From contig JBDREC010000088.1 of the NCBI GenBank assembly GCA_043820105.1, forward strand, positions 1-64,000: a DNA stretch of 64,000 bases, given 5' to 3'. The notes beneath the pieces are model-generated. The model did no database searches and was not told the DNA's origin. It worked only from the letters and a program-made list of their open reading frames with translations. The position numbers and the translations under genes are program-made. Of the stretch, positions 18,940 through 30,500 are shown piece after piece. The stretch is from JBDREC01 sp043820105 [NCBI: Pseudomonadota bacterium]. Lineage in GTDB: Bacteria; Bdellovibrionota_F; JAHFAK01. The stretch's first letter is position 1. Each line of letters begins with the position of its first letter.

Positions 18940-20451
18940 TTGTCTAATAAAATATCAAAAATCGGTTTTGTGCTTGGACCATTTTTTTACATGGTCATTT
19001 TATTATTTTGTGATTTGGATCCACTAAAGCTTTCTGTAACCCATACAGCAGCTGTTGCTACCCTGATGGCTGTATGGTGGATAACTGAAGCAATTCCAAT
19101 TGCAATTACAGCACTTTTACCTCTAGTTTTTTTTCCAATGCTAGGGATAATGTCTGGACAAGATGTCGCTCCAATTTATTTTAACCATATTATCTTTTTA
19201 TTTATTGGTGGTTTTATTGTAGCCCTTGCCATGCAAAAATGGGATTTGCATAAGCGCATTGCTTTAAAGATTTTAATGGTATTTGGTGTTAGACCAAAAA
19301 ATATTTTAGCAGGTTTTATGATTGCCACTGCTTTTTTGTCAATGTGGATTTCGAATACAGCAACAACAATGATGATGATTCCAATTGTCTTATCAGTTAT
19401 TTTAAAACTAGAAGAGCTATTGGGAATTGATAAAATAAATAAATATTCTATAGGAGTCTTTTTAGGGGTTGCCTATTCAGCTTCAATTGGAGGAATATCA
19501 ACGTTAGTTGGAACTCCACCAAATCTTTCTTTTTCAAGAATTTTAATAATCTGCTTTCCTGCTGCTCCTGAAATTTCCTTTGGGTCTTGGTTTGTTTTTG
19601 CACTGCCATTATCCTTGCTTTTACTTTTAATTGTTTGGATTTTCTTTGTTGTTTTATTTTGTCCAAAAACAGTTGATTTCCAGATAGATAAAGATACATT
19701 TAAGAAACAATATAAAGAACTTGGAGAAATAACTTTCGAACAAGTTATTGTTTTTTTAATATTTATTATGTTGGCTTTTTTATGGCTTTTTAGGGCTGAT
19801 ATAAAGCTTGGCTCTTTTACTATTCCTGGTTGGTCAAATATTTTTCCCAATCCTAAATTTATCACAGATGGATCAATTGCAATTTTCATGGGGATTCAAC
19901 TTTTTTTAATTCCCTCAAGAACTAAAAAAGGCGAGATGCTTATGGACTGGGAAGCTGTTTCCCGTTTACCATGGAACATTGTTTTATTGTTTGGTGGTGG
20001 ATTCGCTTTAGCAAGTGGTTTCAAAACATCAGGTTTGTCGGAATGGTTTGGAAATCAATTAATTTGGGTTTCAGCTTTTCATCCAATTTTAATTGTAATG
20101 GTAGTATGCTTGCTTATATCTTTTCTTACTGAACTAACCTCAAATACAGCTACAGCTGAAATATTTTTACCAATTTTAGCAGCTCTAGCTGTAACCATGA
20201 AAGTAAATCCTTTGTTATTAATGATTCCTGCTACCTTGTCTTGCTCATTTGCATTTATGCTGCCAGTAGCTACCCCCCCAAATGCCATTGTTTTTGGAAC
20301 AGGCAAGATTAAAATGTCAGACATGGTGAAAGCAGGGATTTGGCTTAATTTGATTGGTGTGGTTTTAATAACATTGGCGATAGTTATTTTGGGCAAATTG
20401 GTTTTTGGGATTGATATTAAAGAATTTCCAATGTGGGCGATAATGCCTTGA
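18940..20451 (+). CDS. DASS (SLC13) family sodium:anion symporter
   Basis: The 503-residue protein has many membrane segments and the DASS/CitT signatures WWITEAIPIAITALLP (residues 46-61), SNTATTMMMIP (about 139-149) and a second SNTATAEIFLP (about 402-412), the paired Na+/substrate clamp motifs. It would import dicarboxylates, citrate or sulfate with Na+; the substrate cannot be told from sequence. The start codon is TTG at 18940 with AAGGA upstream; the frame is closed by a stop just before. It follows the antiporter by 46 bp, so a shared sodium economy is plausible. Confidence 0.85.
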   Translation: MSNKISKIGFVLGPFFYMVILLFCDLDPLKLSVTHTAAVATLMAVWWITEAIPIAITALLPLVFFPMLGIMSGQDVAPIYFNHIIFLFIGGFIVALAMQKWDLHKRIALKILMVFGVRPKNILAGFMIATAFLSMWISNTATTMMMIPIVLSVILKLEELLGIDKINKYSIGVFLGVAYSASIGGISTLVGTPPNLSFSRILIICFPAAPEISFGSWFVFALPLSLLLLLIVWIFFVVLFCPKTVDFQIDKDTFKKQYKELGEITFEQVIVFLIFIMLAFLWLFRADIKLGSFTIPGWSNIFPNPKFITDGSIAIFMGIQLFLIPSRTKKGEMLMDWEAVSRLPWNIVLLFGGGFALASGFKTSGLSEWFGNQLIWVSAFHPILIVMVVCLLISFLTELTSNTATAEIFLPILAALAVTMKVNPLLLMIPATLSCSFAFMLPVATPPNAIVFGTGKIKMSDMVKAGIWLNLIGVVLITLAIVILGKLVFGIDIKEFPMWAIMP

Positions 20452-20465
20452 GCGTATGGCGTACA

Positions 20466-20506
20466 GCGCTCTTGTTCTCTTTAAATGCGCCTGTTCCTTT
20501 TTTTCC
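20466..20506 (-). repeat. Interspersed repeat with GAACAAG units, copy 1
   Basis: On the minus strand this reads GGAAAA..AGGAACAGGCGC..TTTAAAGAGAACAAGAGCGC. Close copies lie at 38574-38613 and, more diverged, 42448-42507. It sits between convergent gene ends. Confidence 0.6.
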
Positions 20507-20529
20507 TAATATCTTCTGGCACCTTATTA

Positions 20530-21618
20530 TTAGAAAAGATTTATGCACTTTTGATTCATGACTGGATATTTTACAGATAAAGACATTTCGAAATTTGATT
20601 CTTCTAAATTACCCTGCCTTTCTAAAACCATGCGTAAAAGCAACATTCGAATTATAGCAGGATGTGTTATTGGATCACTAGCCTCATAATAAACAACATC
20701 CATGGCATCAAACATTGCAATAAGGGCAGCTGTCCCATGAAAAGCGTACATAGCTAGCATTTGTTGAATTTCTATAGCATTTGCCTTAAAAAACTTATTT
20801 TCATTTGTTGGCTTGAATAAGGAACTTTTTTTTAATCTATCATCCAAAACAAACTCAAATTCTTTATCAAAATAATATATATCTCTTGTAGAAAAAATCA
20901 TTGTTTTTACAAGATCGCGAGCTATCTCACGAATAAATGATAAATTCTTTCCCATACACCCAAAATTTCCAATAAATATAGCTCTTAATTGCCGCTTTAT
21001 TAATGGATCTAAAACCCTATTATTTTCAATTTTAACAAGAGCTTTTTTGTATTTATCTAGGTCATTATCTACTGCCCTTGCTAACATAAACAAAAAGCCT
21101 GAATAATTATTAATATCAAGTCGTGAAAGCAGATCAAAACTATATTGCAAATAGCCATCAAAACTTATAAACTCATTTTGAAGCAAGGCAAATAGGATAT
21201 GAGAAGCAAGCCTCAATTCATGAACAGACGCATCTTTTTGAAATATTCTAGCATTTATCGCCCCATTTGCCTCTCTTAATGTTGATGAAATTTGGAGATC
21301 CTGTGCAATGGCCATTGCCTCGATCTCAAAAACCATTTTTTCAAGCTTTGAAAAATTTCTTTCAAAAAGTGGTTTTAGAGATTCAAATAAATCCCTCACT
21401 TCTTCTGCTTCAGCTTGAGAATAAAGCCCTGAAATAGACAAATATAAAACATTTGCCTCAACATCATCCACTGTTTTATGTCCATTTAATGTGACAATTT
21501 CTCTTAATATCTTAAATGTATCCAGTGAATACCCCTTTGTTTCTTCTGAAAACAGGTTTGTTGATAAAATAAAGAATGTACAAATGTAGATTAATTGATA
21601 TTTACGATTTCGTTTCAT
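20530..21618 (-). CDS. Exported helical protein of unknown function
   Basis: The start at 21618 (MKRNRKYQLIYICTFFILST) gives a clean signal peptide and removes a 20-residue extension overlapping the upstream gene; a GGGGA sequence precedes it. The 362-residue product is largely alpha-helical and HEAT/TPR-like in texture, without conserved motifs that I recognise. It lies downstream of 21675-22055 and is probably cotranscribed with it from the sigma70 promoter at 22111. Confidence 0.6.
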   Translation of the reverse strand: MKRNRKYQLIYICTFFILSTNLFSEETKGYSLDTFKILREIVTLNGHKTVDDVEANVLYLSISGLYSQAEAEEVRDLFESLKPLFERNFSKLEKMVFEIEAMAIAQDLQISSTLREANGAINARIFQKDASVHELRLASHILFALLQNEFISFDGYLQYSFDLLSRLDINNYSGFLFMLARAVDNDLDKYKKALVKIENNRVLDPLIKRQLRAIFIGNFGCMGKNLSFIREIARDLVKTMIFSTRDIYYFDKEFEFVLDDRLKKSSLFKPTNENKFFKANAIEIQQMLAMYAFHGTAALIAMFDAMDVVYYEASDPITHPAIIRMLLLRMVLERQGNLEESNFEMSLSVKYPVMNQKCINLF

Positions 21619-21674
21619 TACTTGTTCCCCGTAGTTTTGATTTTTGTGCCACATAACAGATTGGGCGCAGCGTG

Positions 21675-22055
21675 TCAAGAATTATCCTGCCTTTGGTCCC
21701 CTAAGTGTGGCACTGGTGAACTAGAACAATCAATCATCCCTTGCAACAACTCCATACTATTAAAATAACCATACTCCCAAAAAATAAAAAAATCACTGCT
21801 TTCATGATTTGTATCATTATAATAATCATCCAGCTCTTCTTTGCTTGGAACTATAAATTCCCGAGCAATAAGATAGCACTCCTGCCAAGAGCTTGCTTCA
21901 AAATTATACCTAAAATAAGGCTCAAGAGTCTGAACATAAATAGATCGCTTAATGTCAAATCGCTTAAAACTACATTCTCCAGGTGTATCTTTTGCAAAAG
22001 AATTAAAAGGAATAGATAAAATAATAATACATAAAGAAATGAAAAATAACTTCAT
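21675..22055 (-). CDS. Small exported protein
   Basis: The 126-residue product has a signal peptide cleaved near SFAKD. The mature part contains three Cys (GECSF, QECYL, IDCSS) and an acidic DDYYNDTNHESSD segment. GGAGG precedes the start at 2055+20000, and a clear sigma70 promoter lies 56-83 bp upstream. Function unknown; probably the first gene of a pair with 20530-21618. Confidence 0.6.
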   Translation of the reverse strand: MKLFFISLCIIILSIPFNSFAKDTPGECSFKRFDIKRSIYVQTLEPYFRYNFEASSWQECYLIAREFIVPSKEELDDYYNDTNHESSDFFIFWEYGYFNSMELLQGMIDCSSSPVPHLGDQRQDNS

Positions 22056-22110
22056 ATCCCCCTCCAGGATTTTTAATAAATATTTATCAACTTTTTATAA
22101 ATTCCAGGGG

Positions 22111-22138
22111 ATTATACTAAATTTTATTTTTTGTGCAA
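22111..22138 (-). promoter_or_regulatory. Sigma70 promoter
   Basis: On the minus strand TTGCAC and TATAAT are separated by 16 bp, upstream of the gene starting at 22055. Confidence 0.65.
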
Positions 22139-22278
22139 ACTAATTTAGAATATATTTAAAAAAACTCAATACCTTTATAATAAAAGATTGAAATAGCATA
22201 AGAGTATTATATTCATTATAATCTCTTTCTGATTTATTCTAATAAAAATATGTGATAAACAAAAAAGAGTCTACCCTT

Positions 22279-25200
22279 TTACAGATAGCTAGTTATAAGA
22301 CTTATAATATTGAAACCATCCGTCTTTTGAATATTGTAGTTATTTTGTTCAACTACTGAACCATAAAGTATGTTAAAAATCTGATTGAAAAACATTGATT
22401 CTACGCTATATTTGAAAAAGATTTCATGTTTTTTTTGTAATTCAAAATTATCGAAACTTAAAAGCTCCTGATATAGCTTTTCAATCACAGGTCTTTCATA
22501 TAATATCACCTTATCAAGTTCAATCTTTTCATTATATTTTTCTTGAGCAAATTTTCTCAACTGCTCAATAGTTGAAAATTTTTCTTTGTTCCCCTGATTT
22601 ATTTCAATTGCGTCTAATAAAATTTTAATAAAAGCAATTTCCGAAAGACAAGATTCGAAAATTAAATCCTTATTTTCATTATAAAAACTCACTATTTCAT
22701 AAACTGAAGGATTACTCAACAAGAGCAATTCAATTTCACGCCATAAAAGACCTGCTATTTTAATAGAAGTTATGTCCAGCTTAACATCACCAATCTCATT
22801 ATCTATATAGTTAAGAGGCAAACCATTTTGAATTCTTAAATTTAAGTCTAAAAGTGCATATTTAAATTCTAAGTTATCTTCATAATCAACAATTGTTGAT
22901 AAATGTTGTTCAAATTCTTCAACTGTGAAATCCTGATATTCAATAAAATCCAAATATTGTTTTAAATAAGACCATAACAAATCATTGTTTTCATTATCTT
23001 CAAATGAAACCTGCTTTCTTCTGTCTACAGAAGAACACATTAACAAATCAGCTTCATTAAGCTCATCAATAAAAGGATCAACAAAATTAACCAAGGAAAC
23101 AACAGGAAGGCCAAAGTCGTAAGAGTCAATAGTATCTTCACGTGTCGGATCCCAAATTTCTTCTTCCCAGCCAACAAGAATCATTTTAGATTTTATAAAC
23201 TGGTTTTGGGCATATTTTATTCTTTCATTTTCAGACAAAAAGAAGTCTGGATTTGTGTAAACCTGCAATTGCACTGCTTCTTCAAAACGTTTTTTATCTT
23301 CTGCCGAAGCTTCCAGATATTCTTTTGAGTTCATTTGTTCATTTATATAATTTAATTGCATTAAACTTAAATAATCATCTTTTCTACTAAGCATCTTTAG
23401 ATCAGCAAAGAAGTTGCGAGCATTATATTTCATTTCACTAATTCTTCGCAATTCATTTTCTAACACAAATCTTACATCATCGTCGTTTTTGATTTTCTCT
23501 TTAAACCAGTATTTAAAAGGTTCGTTCATGTAGTTTTCTGCGTATTTCCCAGCATTTGAGCTTAAACCTTTTTTATAGGCTATTATAGGATCAATAACCT
23601 TTTCAACAGAATCTTTTAATATAGCTACGGATTGAGAGAGCTCTTCTAGTTGTTCATAATGTTGAATTAAATCTTCTGGGCTTCTTATGGCATGATAAGA
23701 ATAAGTCAAACCAATGCTTTCTACTGATATAAAAGAAGCTGTTAGTTTAATTAAACACGCTGGATAATAGGCAAGGTCAATTTGGCTTTTTGCTGCATAT
23801 GCTCTTTCAATTGTGTTCACTGAATCATTTATTATTTTTAAAGTTTCATCCTCGCAAGCAGCATATTTTTTATTCAGCTCACTAAGTTCCATATTTGCTA
23901 AATAATCTTTGTGCATTCCCATACTTTTTCCAACACACTTTACTGCTTTTTCACAGATAGAAAATTCTTTTTCATATTGCCCGATTTTCTTTTCAAAAAT
24001 TGCTTTTATTTTTTCAGGATTATTTTTATTATCTTGAACAACTTGGTTTATGTTAAAATCTGAGTTTGCGGAACTGGTAGGCCCTACATCATGCAAAAAG
24101 TAATCTCTTTGCATTCCAATAAAATCCTCATAATCTTCAACTGTCTCTGAATAAAGCTCTCTAATTTTTCTTTCTTTAGTTGTTTGCATATCAATATAGC
24201 TCTTAAGCTCATGCTTTAAGCTTGGAATTTCTTCAATAAGCTCTGCTCTATCTGTTGAAATTAAATCAATCCCTGCGTCTTTTAAGCCTCCAGCTAGAAC
24301 TTTTAAGGATATTTCTTCGTCTTGGGCTTTATAGTTTTTAAGAACATTTATTAAAATTGTTTCTCCTCTTGTTAAGCCTTTCTTAAAAGGAGACGGTCTT
24401 TCTATTTCTCTAACAAAATGAGTTAATCCATTTTCAGAAACATCAAAAAAGTTTAGCATGGTTACAATTGAAGATCTTAAAATCCCAGGGCCATCAACAA
24501 TATGGCCAGCATCTACATTTTCCCAAAACTCACTGTTTTCTTTATCAACCAACATTGATAAAATACGTTCGCCAAACTTTAAGCCTTTAAAAAAGTTTAT
24601 TATTTCTAAATGAGCGTGAACATATTTTGAATCTGGCAGTTCATCTTCTAAATTATTAATTTTAAGTTTTTCCCTTGCATATATTTCCCATGTAAGCTGT
24701 CTGGTTTTTGCTAAATTGTGAAGATAAGCTTCTATATAAGGATTAATAGTTGCTTCTCTTCCAAATTCAAGTCCAGACAATATTGTTTGCACACTAGTCT
24801 TATTAACAGGTGTTGCATTTAAGCTTTTAAGAGACAAAGATAATTGGGCAAGACCCGATTGATAGGCGGCATTAAAGCCATAGTACCTCCCTGAATCAAA
24901 AACTTCATCAACTGCAATTGTTACATACTCTGGTACCTGAGTGTAAATATAAACTCCTAAGAGACCTCCTAAAACACCTATCCCAAAACCAGCTGCTCCT
25001 CCTGGAACATTTCCAAGAATCGCGCCAGCTGCTGTTCCAACTATGGCAGGCCCAAGCATCATACTTGATACTAGTGTTACAAATTCACCTGAAAGAATAT
25101 TATGCCACCATAGGTTCCTAAGCAATAAAGGTGCGAGGCCAGAAGGAGAAATCGCCTTATAAAGGTTTCTGAAAAAACACTGCCTAACAATTTTGTTTTT

Positions 25201-25926
25201 TGAAAGAACAGAAAAATATGTAACTTTTTCAAGGTCTATTTCAGGATGTTTTATCCCAAGTTCCTGAATTGTAAAATATCTGGCTATCTCTATCCAAACC
25301 TCAAAAAACTCCCAAAATCCAAATAAATAAGCAGTATGCAAAAAGGAAAAAGTAATTTTTGAAAAGGCATTTCTACCCATTTGTGTTTTAACAGAATTTG
25401 CAAAAAGCTGAAAAGCCATGTCACCAGCTGCCTTTGAAGCCTCTGTTCCAATAATTTGTTTTAAGTAAAGATGCTTAAACGCTTCTTGTCCTACTTTTTT
25501 TAAAATAGCTCCAACTGGTTTCTCTAAAGCTTGAGATCCAAGCATCATTGAAGGAAAAGTTACCTCATCTGCAAGATAAATTAAAGAATCTGTAGCTAGA
25601 TCAAGCTTTTCTTGAAAATCCGCTGGCTTTCCATAAATAAGCAAAGACCTTTCAGAGGCTGAATCAAATGTTGCTATAACCGTTGAAATAGCAACCATCA
25701 TTGCAATAGACATGGTATGTTGACCTGGCATTTTATCAAACTTTGACCTAATTGCCTCAATGTCTTTTTGTGTTTCTGGAGCTTCTAAAGCATCAACTGT
25801 TGCGCCCGCTTGATCAATTGGATCAGCTGGCAAAGTTGTATCAGCAGCATAGATATGGGTAAGGTTAATGATTAAAGTAATTATTAAAAGCGCACCAATA
25901 AATAATTTCCTTGAACTCCATAGCAT
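22279..25926 (-). CDS. Very large exported protein with a glycine-rich hydrophobic segment
   Basis: The start at 25926 has a good AAGGAA site; the in-frame ATG at 25980 has none and lies almost on the predicted sigma54 start. The 1215-residue product has a signal peptide (LLIITLIINLTHIYA). Around residues 289-342 is a long Gly/Ala-rich hydrophobic stretch (AIVGTAAGAILG..GGAAGFGIGVLGGLLGVYIY), like a glycine-zipper or membrane-inserting hairpin. The rest is helical and charged, without known domains. It follows two other exported-protein genes on the same strand but has its own promoter. Not identified. Confidence 0.65.
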   Translation of the reverse strand: MLWSSRKLFIGALLIITLIINLTHIYAADTTLPADPIDQAGATVDALEAPETQKDIEAIRSKFDKMPGQHTMSIAMMVAISTVIATFDSASERSLLIYGKPADFQEKLDLATDSLIYLADEVTFPSMMLGSQALEKPVGAILKKVGQEAFKHLYLKQIIGTEASKAAGDMAFQLFANSVKTQMGRNAFSKITFSFLHTAYLFGFWEFFEVWIEIARYFTIQELGIKHPEIDLEKVTYFSVLSKNKIVRQCFFRNLYKAISPSGLAPLLLRNLWWHNILSGEFVTLVSSMMLGPAIVGTAAGAILGNVPGGAAGFGIGVLGGLLGVYIYTQVPEYVTIAVDEVFDSGRYYGFNAAYQSGLAQLSLSLKSLNATPVNKTSVQTILSGLEFGREATINPYIEAYLHNLAKTRQLTWEIYAREKLKINNLEDELPDSKYVHAHLEIINFFKGLKFGERILSMLVDKENSEFWENVDAGHIVDGPGILRSSIVTMLNFFDVSENGLTHFVREIERPSPFKKGLTRGETILINVLKNYKAQDEEISLKVLAGGLKDAGIDLISTDRAELIEEIPSLKHELKSYIDMQTTKERKIRELYSETVEDYEDFIGMQRDYFLHDVGPTSSANSDFNINQVVQDNKNNPEKIKAIFEKKIGQYEKEFSICEKAVKCVGKSMGMHKDYLANMELSELNKKYAACEDETLKIINDSVNTIERAYAAKSQIDLAYYPACLIKLTASFISVESIGLTYSYHAIRSPEDLIQHYEQLEELSQSVAILKDSVEKVIDPIIAYKKGLSSNAGKYAENYMNEPFKYWFKEKIKNDDDVRFVLENELRRISEMKYNARNFFADLKMLSRKDDYLSLMQLNYINEQMNSKEYLEASAEDKKRFEEAVQLQVYTNPDFFLSENERIKYAQNQFIKSKMILVGWEEEIWDPTREDTIDSYDFGLPVVSLVNFVDPFIDELNEADLLMCSSVDRRKQVSFEDNENNDLLWSYLKQYLDFIEYQDFTVEEFEQHLSTIVDYEDNLEFKYALLDLNLRIQNGLPLNYIDNEIGDVKLDITSIKIAGLLWREIELLLLSNPSVYEIVSFYNENKDLIFESCLSEIAFIKILLDAIEINQGNKEKFSTIEQLRKFAQEKYNEKIELDKVILYERPVIEKLYQELLSFDNFELQKKHEIFFKYSVESMFFNQIFNILYGSVVEQNNYNIQKTDGFNIISLITSYL

Positions 25927-25998
25927 TAAAAAATTCCTTCCACTAAAAAGCCGCCATAATATAAATAAAAAAATTTTCACATAAGCTGTTTTAATATA

Positions 25999-26015
25999 AG
26001 CAATTTGAATACCAA
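25999..26015 (-). promoter_or_regulatory. Sigma54 promoter (non-consensus -24)
   Basis: TTGGTATTCAAATTGCT has correct GG-to-GC spacing and a perfect -12 half, but TGGTAT in place of TGGCAC. A hairpin with 7-bp arms (26025-26031 and 26041-26047) lies just upstream. Confidence 0.55.
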
Positions 26016-26135
26016 CAAGCGATCCTGATTTACTCCTATCAAATCAGAATGTTATTGCTTGGTTTTAGGTTTTTTTATGTTCAATGAAGTAAGTATTAGG
26101 CGGTTTTATGGATTATTGGGAAACCAAAGTCCCAT

Positions 26136-27560
26136 TTATTTAATCTTTCTAACTTCTCTTCCATCTATTTTTGTCCTAGCTCTTTCAAGCTGGGCTAGTC
26201 TATCTCTTAATATTGCAGGATCAGAAATTAAACGTCCTTCTTCTGTTTTAATGTATTCCCAATGCTGGGCACCTAGGCCATATTCGTTTAGAATACTAAG
26301 AATCTGCCTTGATCTTTCGATGTAATCTATCTTTCCGGGAGATGTTGATTTATCTACCTGCAAAACTTTGGGTGTAAGATTTAATGTTTCAAATAAGGGT
26401 GGCATTTCCTGCGTAGATATCGGAATTTCACTTGAAGCAAGTAAAGTAGCATGTCTTGCTCTACTAACATCTAAAATCTGCACTCTTTGTTGAAATCTTT
26501 GACGAAGTTCTTTGAATTTTCCTTTTTTAAACCTTAACAGTTCATCTGATAAAAGCCCTTCAAATTCAAGCTCACTAAGTTCTGAATCAAGCCATTCCAA
26601 ATATTCATTGATTCCCAAAGCCGCTAAAGGAAACCTGTCTGACAAAAAAACCATTTCATCTACCATAGGCTGCAGATTATCCATTTCTGTAATATCAACA
26701 CAAAATCTAACAGCTTCTCTTCTTTCAATTAGATTTATAGATCCAAGATAAGCATAAACAATTTGCCTATAAGCAATTACTTCATGCAATTTATTCCATC
26801 TAATGTGATCAATAATATCATATTCAAGTTTTCCATGAGCAAGCAATTCAAATAATAAAACAATTAGCTCTCCTGTCCTAAGCTCGCCTCCGGGCTGGGC
26901 TTTTAGTTTTAACAAATATTCATCAAAACAATCCTCAAATACTTTAATGGCTTCACTAAGCCTGTCATCGCTTAGAATAATCCCCTGAGCTTTGGCATCT
27001 TGTATAATTTTATAAATTTCTTCTGCCCAAAAAGCTCTTTCCTCAATACTCGCCCTTTTTGACAACTCATCAAAATTTATATCTTCAGTTTCTCTTTTCA
27101 TTGTTTCAGGAAAATACTTTGAATATCGGCCAAGATTTGAAGTTTTTTGCCTGGACATTTTAATTAAAATAAAAGTAAAGCGTCTTACGTCAGCCCTATC
27201 AAGGCCAATCATTTTATCTATTAGAATATCATCATGTAAAGAAATACAAATCGTGGATACCTGGAGATTGCTATCCTTTGCTCCAATTTCAAGAGAGCTT
27301 AAAATGCTTTTTCTTAATACTTGATCTGCTCTAAGCATTCTTCGAATTTCCTGATTTTCAAAGCTTGGAACTGATTCATCTAATGGATAAATGAGCTGAT
27401 CTAATCGAATAATATATTCGAGTCTTTCGAAACCTGAGCTTGATTCTATTTTTTGTGCAAGCTCCGTCAATTGACTTGTATTATTTGAATAAATCATGGG
27501 TACTGTAAATATAAAAACTAATCCTGTTAAAATGGATAATTTCAAAATATTTCTCTTCAT
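26136..27560 (-). CDS. Exported helical protein, second gene of the giant-protein operon
   Basis: The 474-residue product has a signal peptide (LTGLVFIFTVPMIYS) and AAGGAAAG upstream. The mature part is almost entirely alpha-helical (many short amphipathic helices, HEAT-like) and basic at the C-terminus. It begins 16 bp after the end of the 27577-32523 gene, so the two are surely cotranscribed and may work together. No family recognised. It is a poor candidate for a classical immunity protein because it is itself exported. Confidence 0.65.
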   Translation of the reverse strand: MKRNILKLSILTGLVFIFTVPMIYSNNTSQLTELAQKIESSSGFERLEYIIRLDQLIYPLDESVPSFENQEIRRMLRADQVLRKSILSSLEIGAKDSNLQVSTICISLHDDILIDKMIGLDRADVRRFTFILIKMSRQKTSNLGRYSKYFPETMKRETEDINFDELSKRASIEERAFWAEEIYKIIQDAKAQGIILSDDRLSEAIKVFEDCFDEYLLKLKAQPGGELRTGELIVLLFELLAHGKLEYDIIDHIRWNKLHEVIAYRQIVYAYLGSINLIERREAVRFCVDITEMDNLQPMVDEMVFLSDRFPLAALGINEYLEWLDSELSELEFEGLLSDELLRFKKGKFKELRQRFQQRVQILDVSRARHATLLASSEIPISTQEMPPLFETLNLTPKVLQVDKSTSPGKIDYIERSRQILSILNEYGLGAQHWEYIKTEEGRLISDPAILRDRLAQLERARTKIDGREVRKIK

Positions 27561-27576
27561 ATAACTTCTTTCCTTA

Positions 27577-30500
27577 TTAGTTCCATGTAGGACTTTGAAT
27601 AATGCTTCTATTTAAACTCATGTCAATGTGTATAGATTTAATTCTACCGCGATTCCGGCTAATTCCATTTGCATCTGTATATGTTGAATAATTTTTATCT
27701 GAAACTATTGCTTTAAGTCTAACACCATCAACTGTTGCCCTTATAATAATATCACCTCTTGCATCTACTTTCTTTTGACCATATAAAAATAAAGCTTCAA
27801 CTGCTGCATCTATTTTGGCGCTATCCCAAGAGGCTGGAAAAATTGTTTTAGCAATAGGTATTGGGGATCTAACTATTTCCCCATTTGCTTGCACAACAGC
27901 AGGTCTGATTAAAACACCATAAAATCCACCAGGAAATTCTACAAGACCTAAAAGTTCTTTATTAGACCTGCTTGTTTCTAATTCATATCTACCAGCAAGT
28001 AGCATCTTAAGGCCTTCATAAGAATGAAAACCATCTAACACATATATTCTTTTATTATGATCCCATCTTATTCTACCAATTTCGTGATTTACCTCAGCAC
28101 TTGTCATAAATTTTGCACTATTTCCCTGAGATCTTGATGAAATAATTTCATTAAACACTGACTCTCTCACAACAGGTGAAGCCTCAGAAGGAGTTGTAAA
28201 CATTCTTTCGCTTACAGGCAATTGCCCACGAGCCACAGCTACACCCATCCATGCACGCACTCTTGCTTTTAATTCAGGCTTAGAAACACCTTTAAGTGAA
28301 GGATTTTTGCTGATAATCTGTTCATATTTTTGATCGATATATTGTTCTTCCGCTGTTACAGATTTTGATCTGGCCAACCTGGACATTATTTGACTTGGCA
28401 AATGCCCTGGTAATGATTCACCAGCTCTAATACCTTCAATAGTCGCAATTTCACCAGAGACTTGTATTTCAATAGATACAACCTTCGTTGGTATTGGTGA
28501 TTTTTTAATAGATAAAACAGTATCACTTCCAGTTGATTCCATCATTCTATGTGAGCTTTCACTGCTTGAAATTTCAATTAAATCACTAAAAGCTATATAT
28601 TCTTTGGCGCTATATCTCAGTGTATATCTACCTGGAATTGTTTCACTGGCTTTTATTGAAATCTTTGTGCCTGGATCCATTTGACTTTCAATTGCTTCAG
28701 GCACACCACCATTATTACTTCCTTTTATTATAGCATCTACGGCTTCATTTAATGCAGCATCTCTTGAAAGAGCAGCGGCATTTCCCCAAGCCAGAACAAA
28801 CTGTCCAGAAGGATTAATTACAAATATTTCATTCTGTCTTTGAATCTCAGAACTATCAGAACTTAAGCTTACTTTCGGCCTAATTACTTGTCTTCTTGAC
28901 ATATCAACAGCTTGTAATTCTACGACTGCTCTTCTGGATACTGCAGGTTGCTGCATTCTGCCTGAGCCACCGCCATTATAGTTTCCTCTATGCCCTCTTG
29001 AGTAAGAACTGCTTCCTTCTCCAGGTCGAGAGGATCCATTATTGCTTCCTCCTGAGTTCAATGCAACATCTAGTCGCCTAAACAAATCTTGACGTGCCGA
29101 AAACTCATATCCAGGTTCACTTCCCTGACCTTCAAAAAATCTCATATTTAATGTGTTATTTTTAAGGTTCCATTCTGAAACAATGCCCAAATTTCCTTGC
29201 TCAACTGAAGATCTGTCAAGAGCTGATGGCTCTGTTCCATTATTAACATGGTTATGTAAAGTAATAAGGTATTGTTCTGCATTAGCCTTACCTTGAGCTC
29301 TTTGAGTAAATCGCGGTAAAATATATGTTCTATCTGGTGTGGAAATTGCTTCTGTTTCTAGTCTTTGCGCAAGTTGAGCATCACTTAGCTCAGACTCTGG
29401 GTTTGATTCTCTTAGTTTTTGCAAGGCTTCAGCCTTAGACATATTACCTCTTTGATAAGCGGTTATGGCAATATATAATCCTTGAGTTTGAGAAGATGTT
29501 TCAGCTCTTAATACAGACTCAGGAGTAAAAGCAACATCAATAAGCACATCTTTGCCTTCAGACCTTGCAAGGAGCAAAGTAGGAAGCTCCATTTCACCAA
29601 GCAGACCCCTTTTTGTGCTTTCAGCCATTTTTAAAAGAGCAGCTTTATGAACCTTCACAGGAGCTCTAAGATGATCAAAAACATAGAAGTCTCCTTGCCT
29701 TGAACCTTCAAGACTTATCTTTAAACCACCAAAATCAAGAACATGCCTGTCACCTCTATAAGCAACAGAAATCTCTCCACTTGCCAGCTGTGCTAAAGCT
29801 AATGAATGGTCATAGGCAACTGCTTCAGCAAAAAGCCTTTGAGCTTCTTTACAAAGATCAGACTCCGGATTTTCCCTGCTAAGGTGAGGAATAATCCTTG
29901 CAAGAGTTTTCTTTTCTAAATAATTTATCTTTTGCTCTATTTTTATTCTTTTCTTAGTGCCTGTTTCTGATAAAAGCTTGGCTCTTAGTTGTACAGTTCT
30001 AGATTTTAAAAGTTCAAATTCTGCTTTTGCTTGAGAAGAATGAATTTTGCCTGATATTCTTGATGTTAAAGGCTTTGTTAAAGCTCCTGCAATTCTAAAG
30101 CTAATAACAGTTGGCAGTGATCCAGTAATATTTTTTCCTATATTTTCAAGACTTCCAATATCTTCTAAAGATTCAGCTTCAATGATCTCACCGTCTTTAA
30201 AAACATATACAGGTTCATCACTTAGCTTAAATTGTAAAGCCTGTACAGAAACCGAACCAAGCCCCATTCCTGTTGCTTCACCTGCAATAAAAACAGCATG
30301 ATTAATTAGTTTAGACGGAATCAAACCTGATTGCCCAGCAATATGCGCAACTTTATTAACTGATTTTAAAACACCTAGTGAGACAACAGTTCCAGCATAT
30401 TCCCAGGCTGCCTCCTCAAGGGAATGAGGCAAAAGGTGATCCATAAAGTCATCGTTTTCAACACCTCTTATAAGGTCTTCTCCAAGATCTACAACAGCAG

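Noticed and set aside
21630-21660. Sigma54 promoter before the gene starting at 21618 (TGTGGCACAAAAATC on the minus strand)
   Set aside because: It has the -24 half but no GC at the required -12 position, and the gene is close behind an upstream gene with a good sigma70 promoter.
26136-27560. Immunity gene for the EndoU-like protein
   Set aside because: The product has its own signal peptide and is large and helical, whereas EndoU immunity proteins are normally small and cytoplasmic. Only an operon link is supported.
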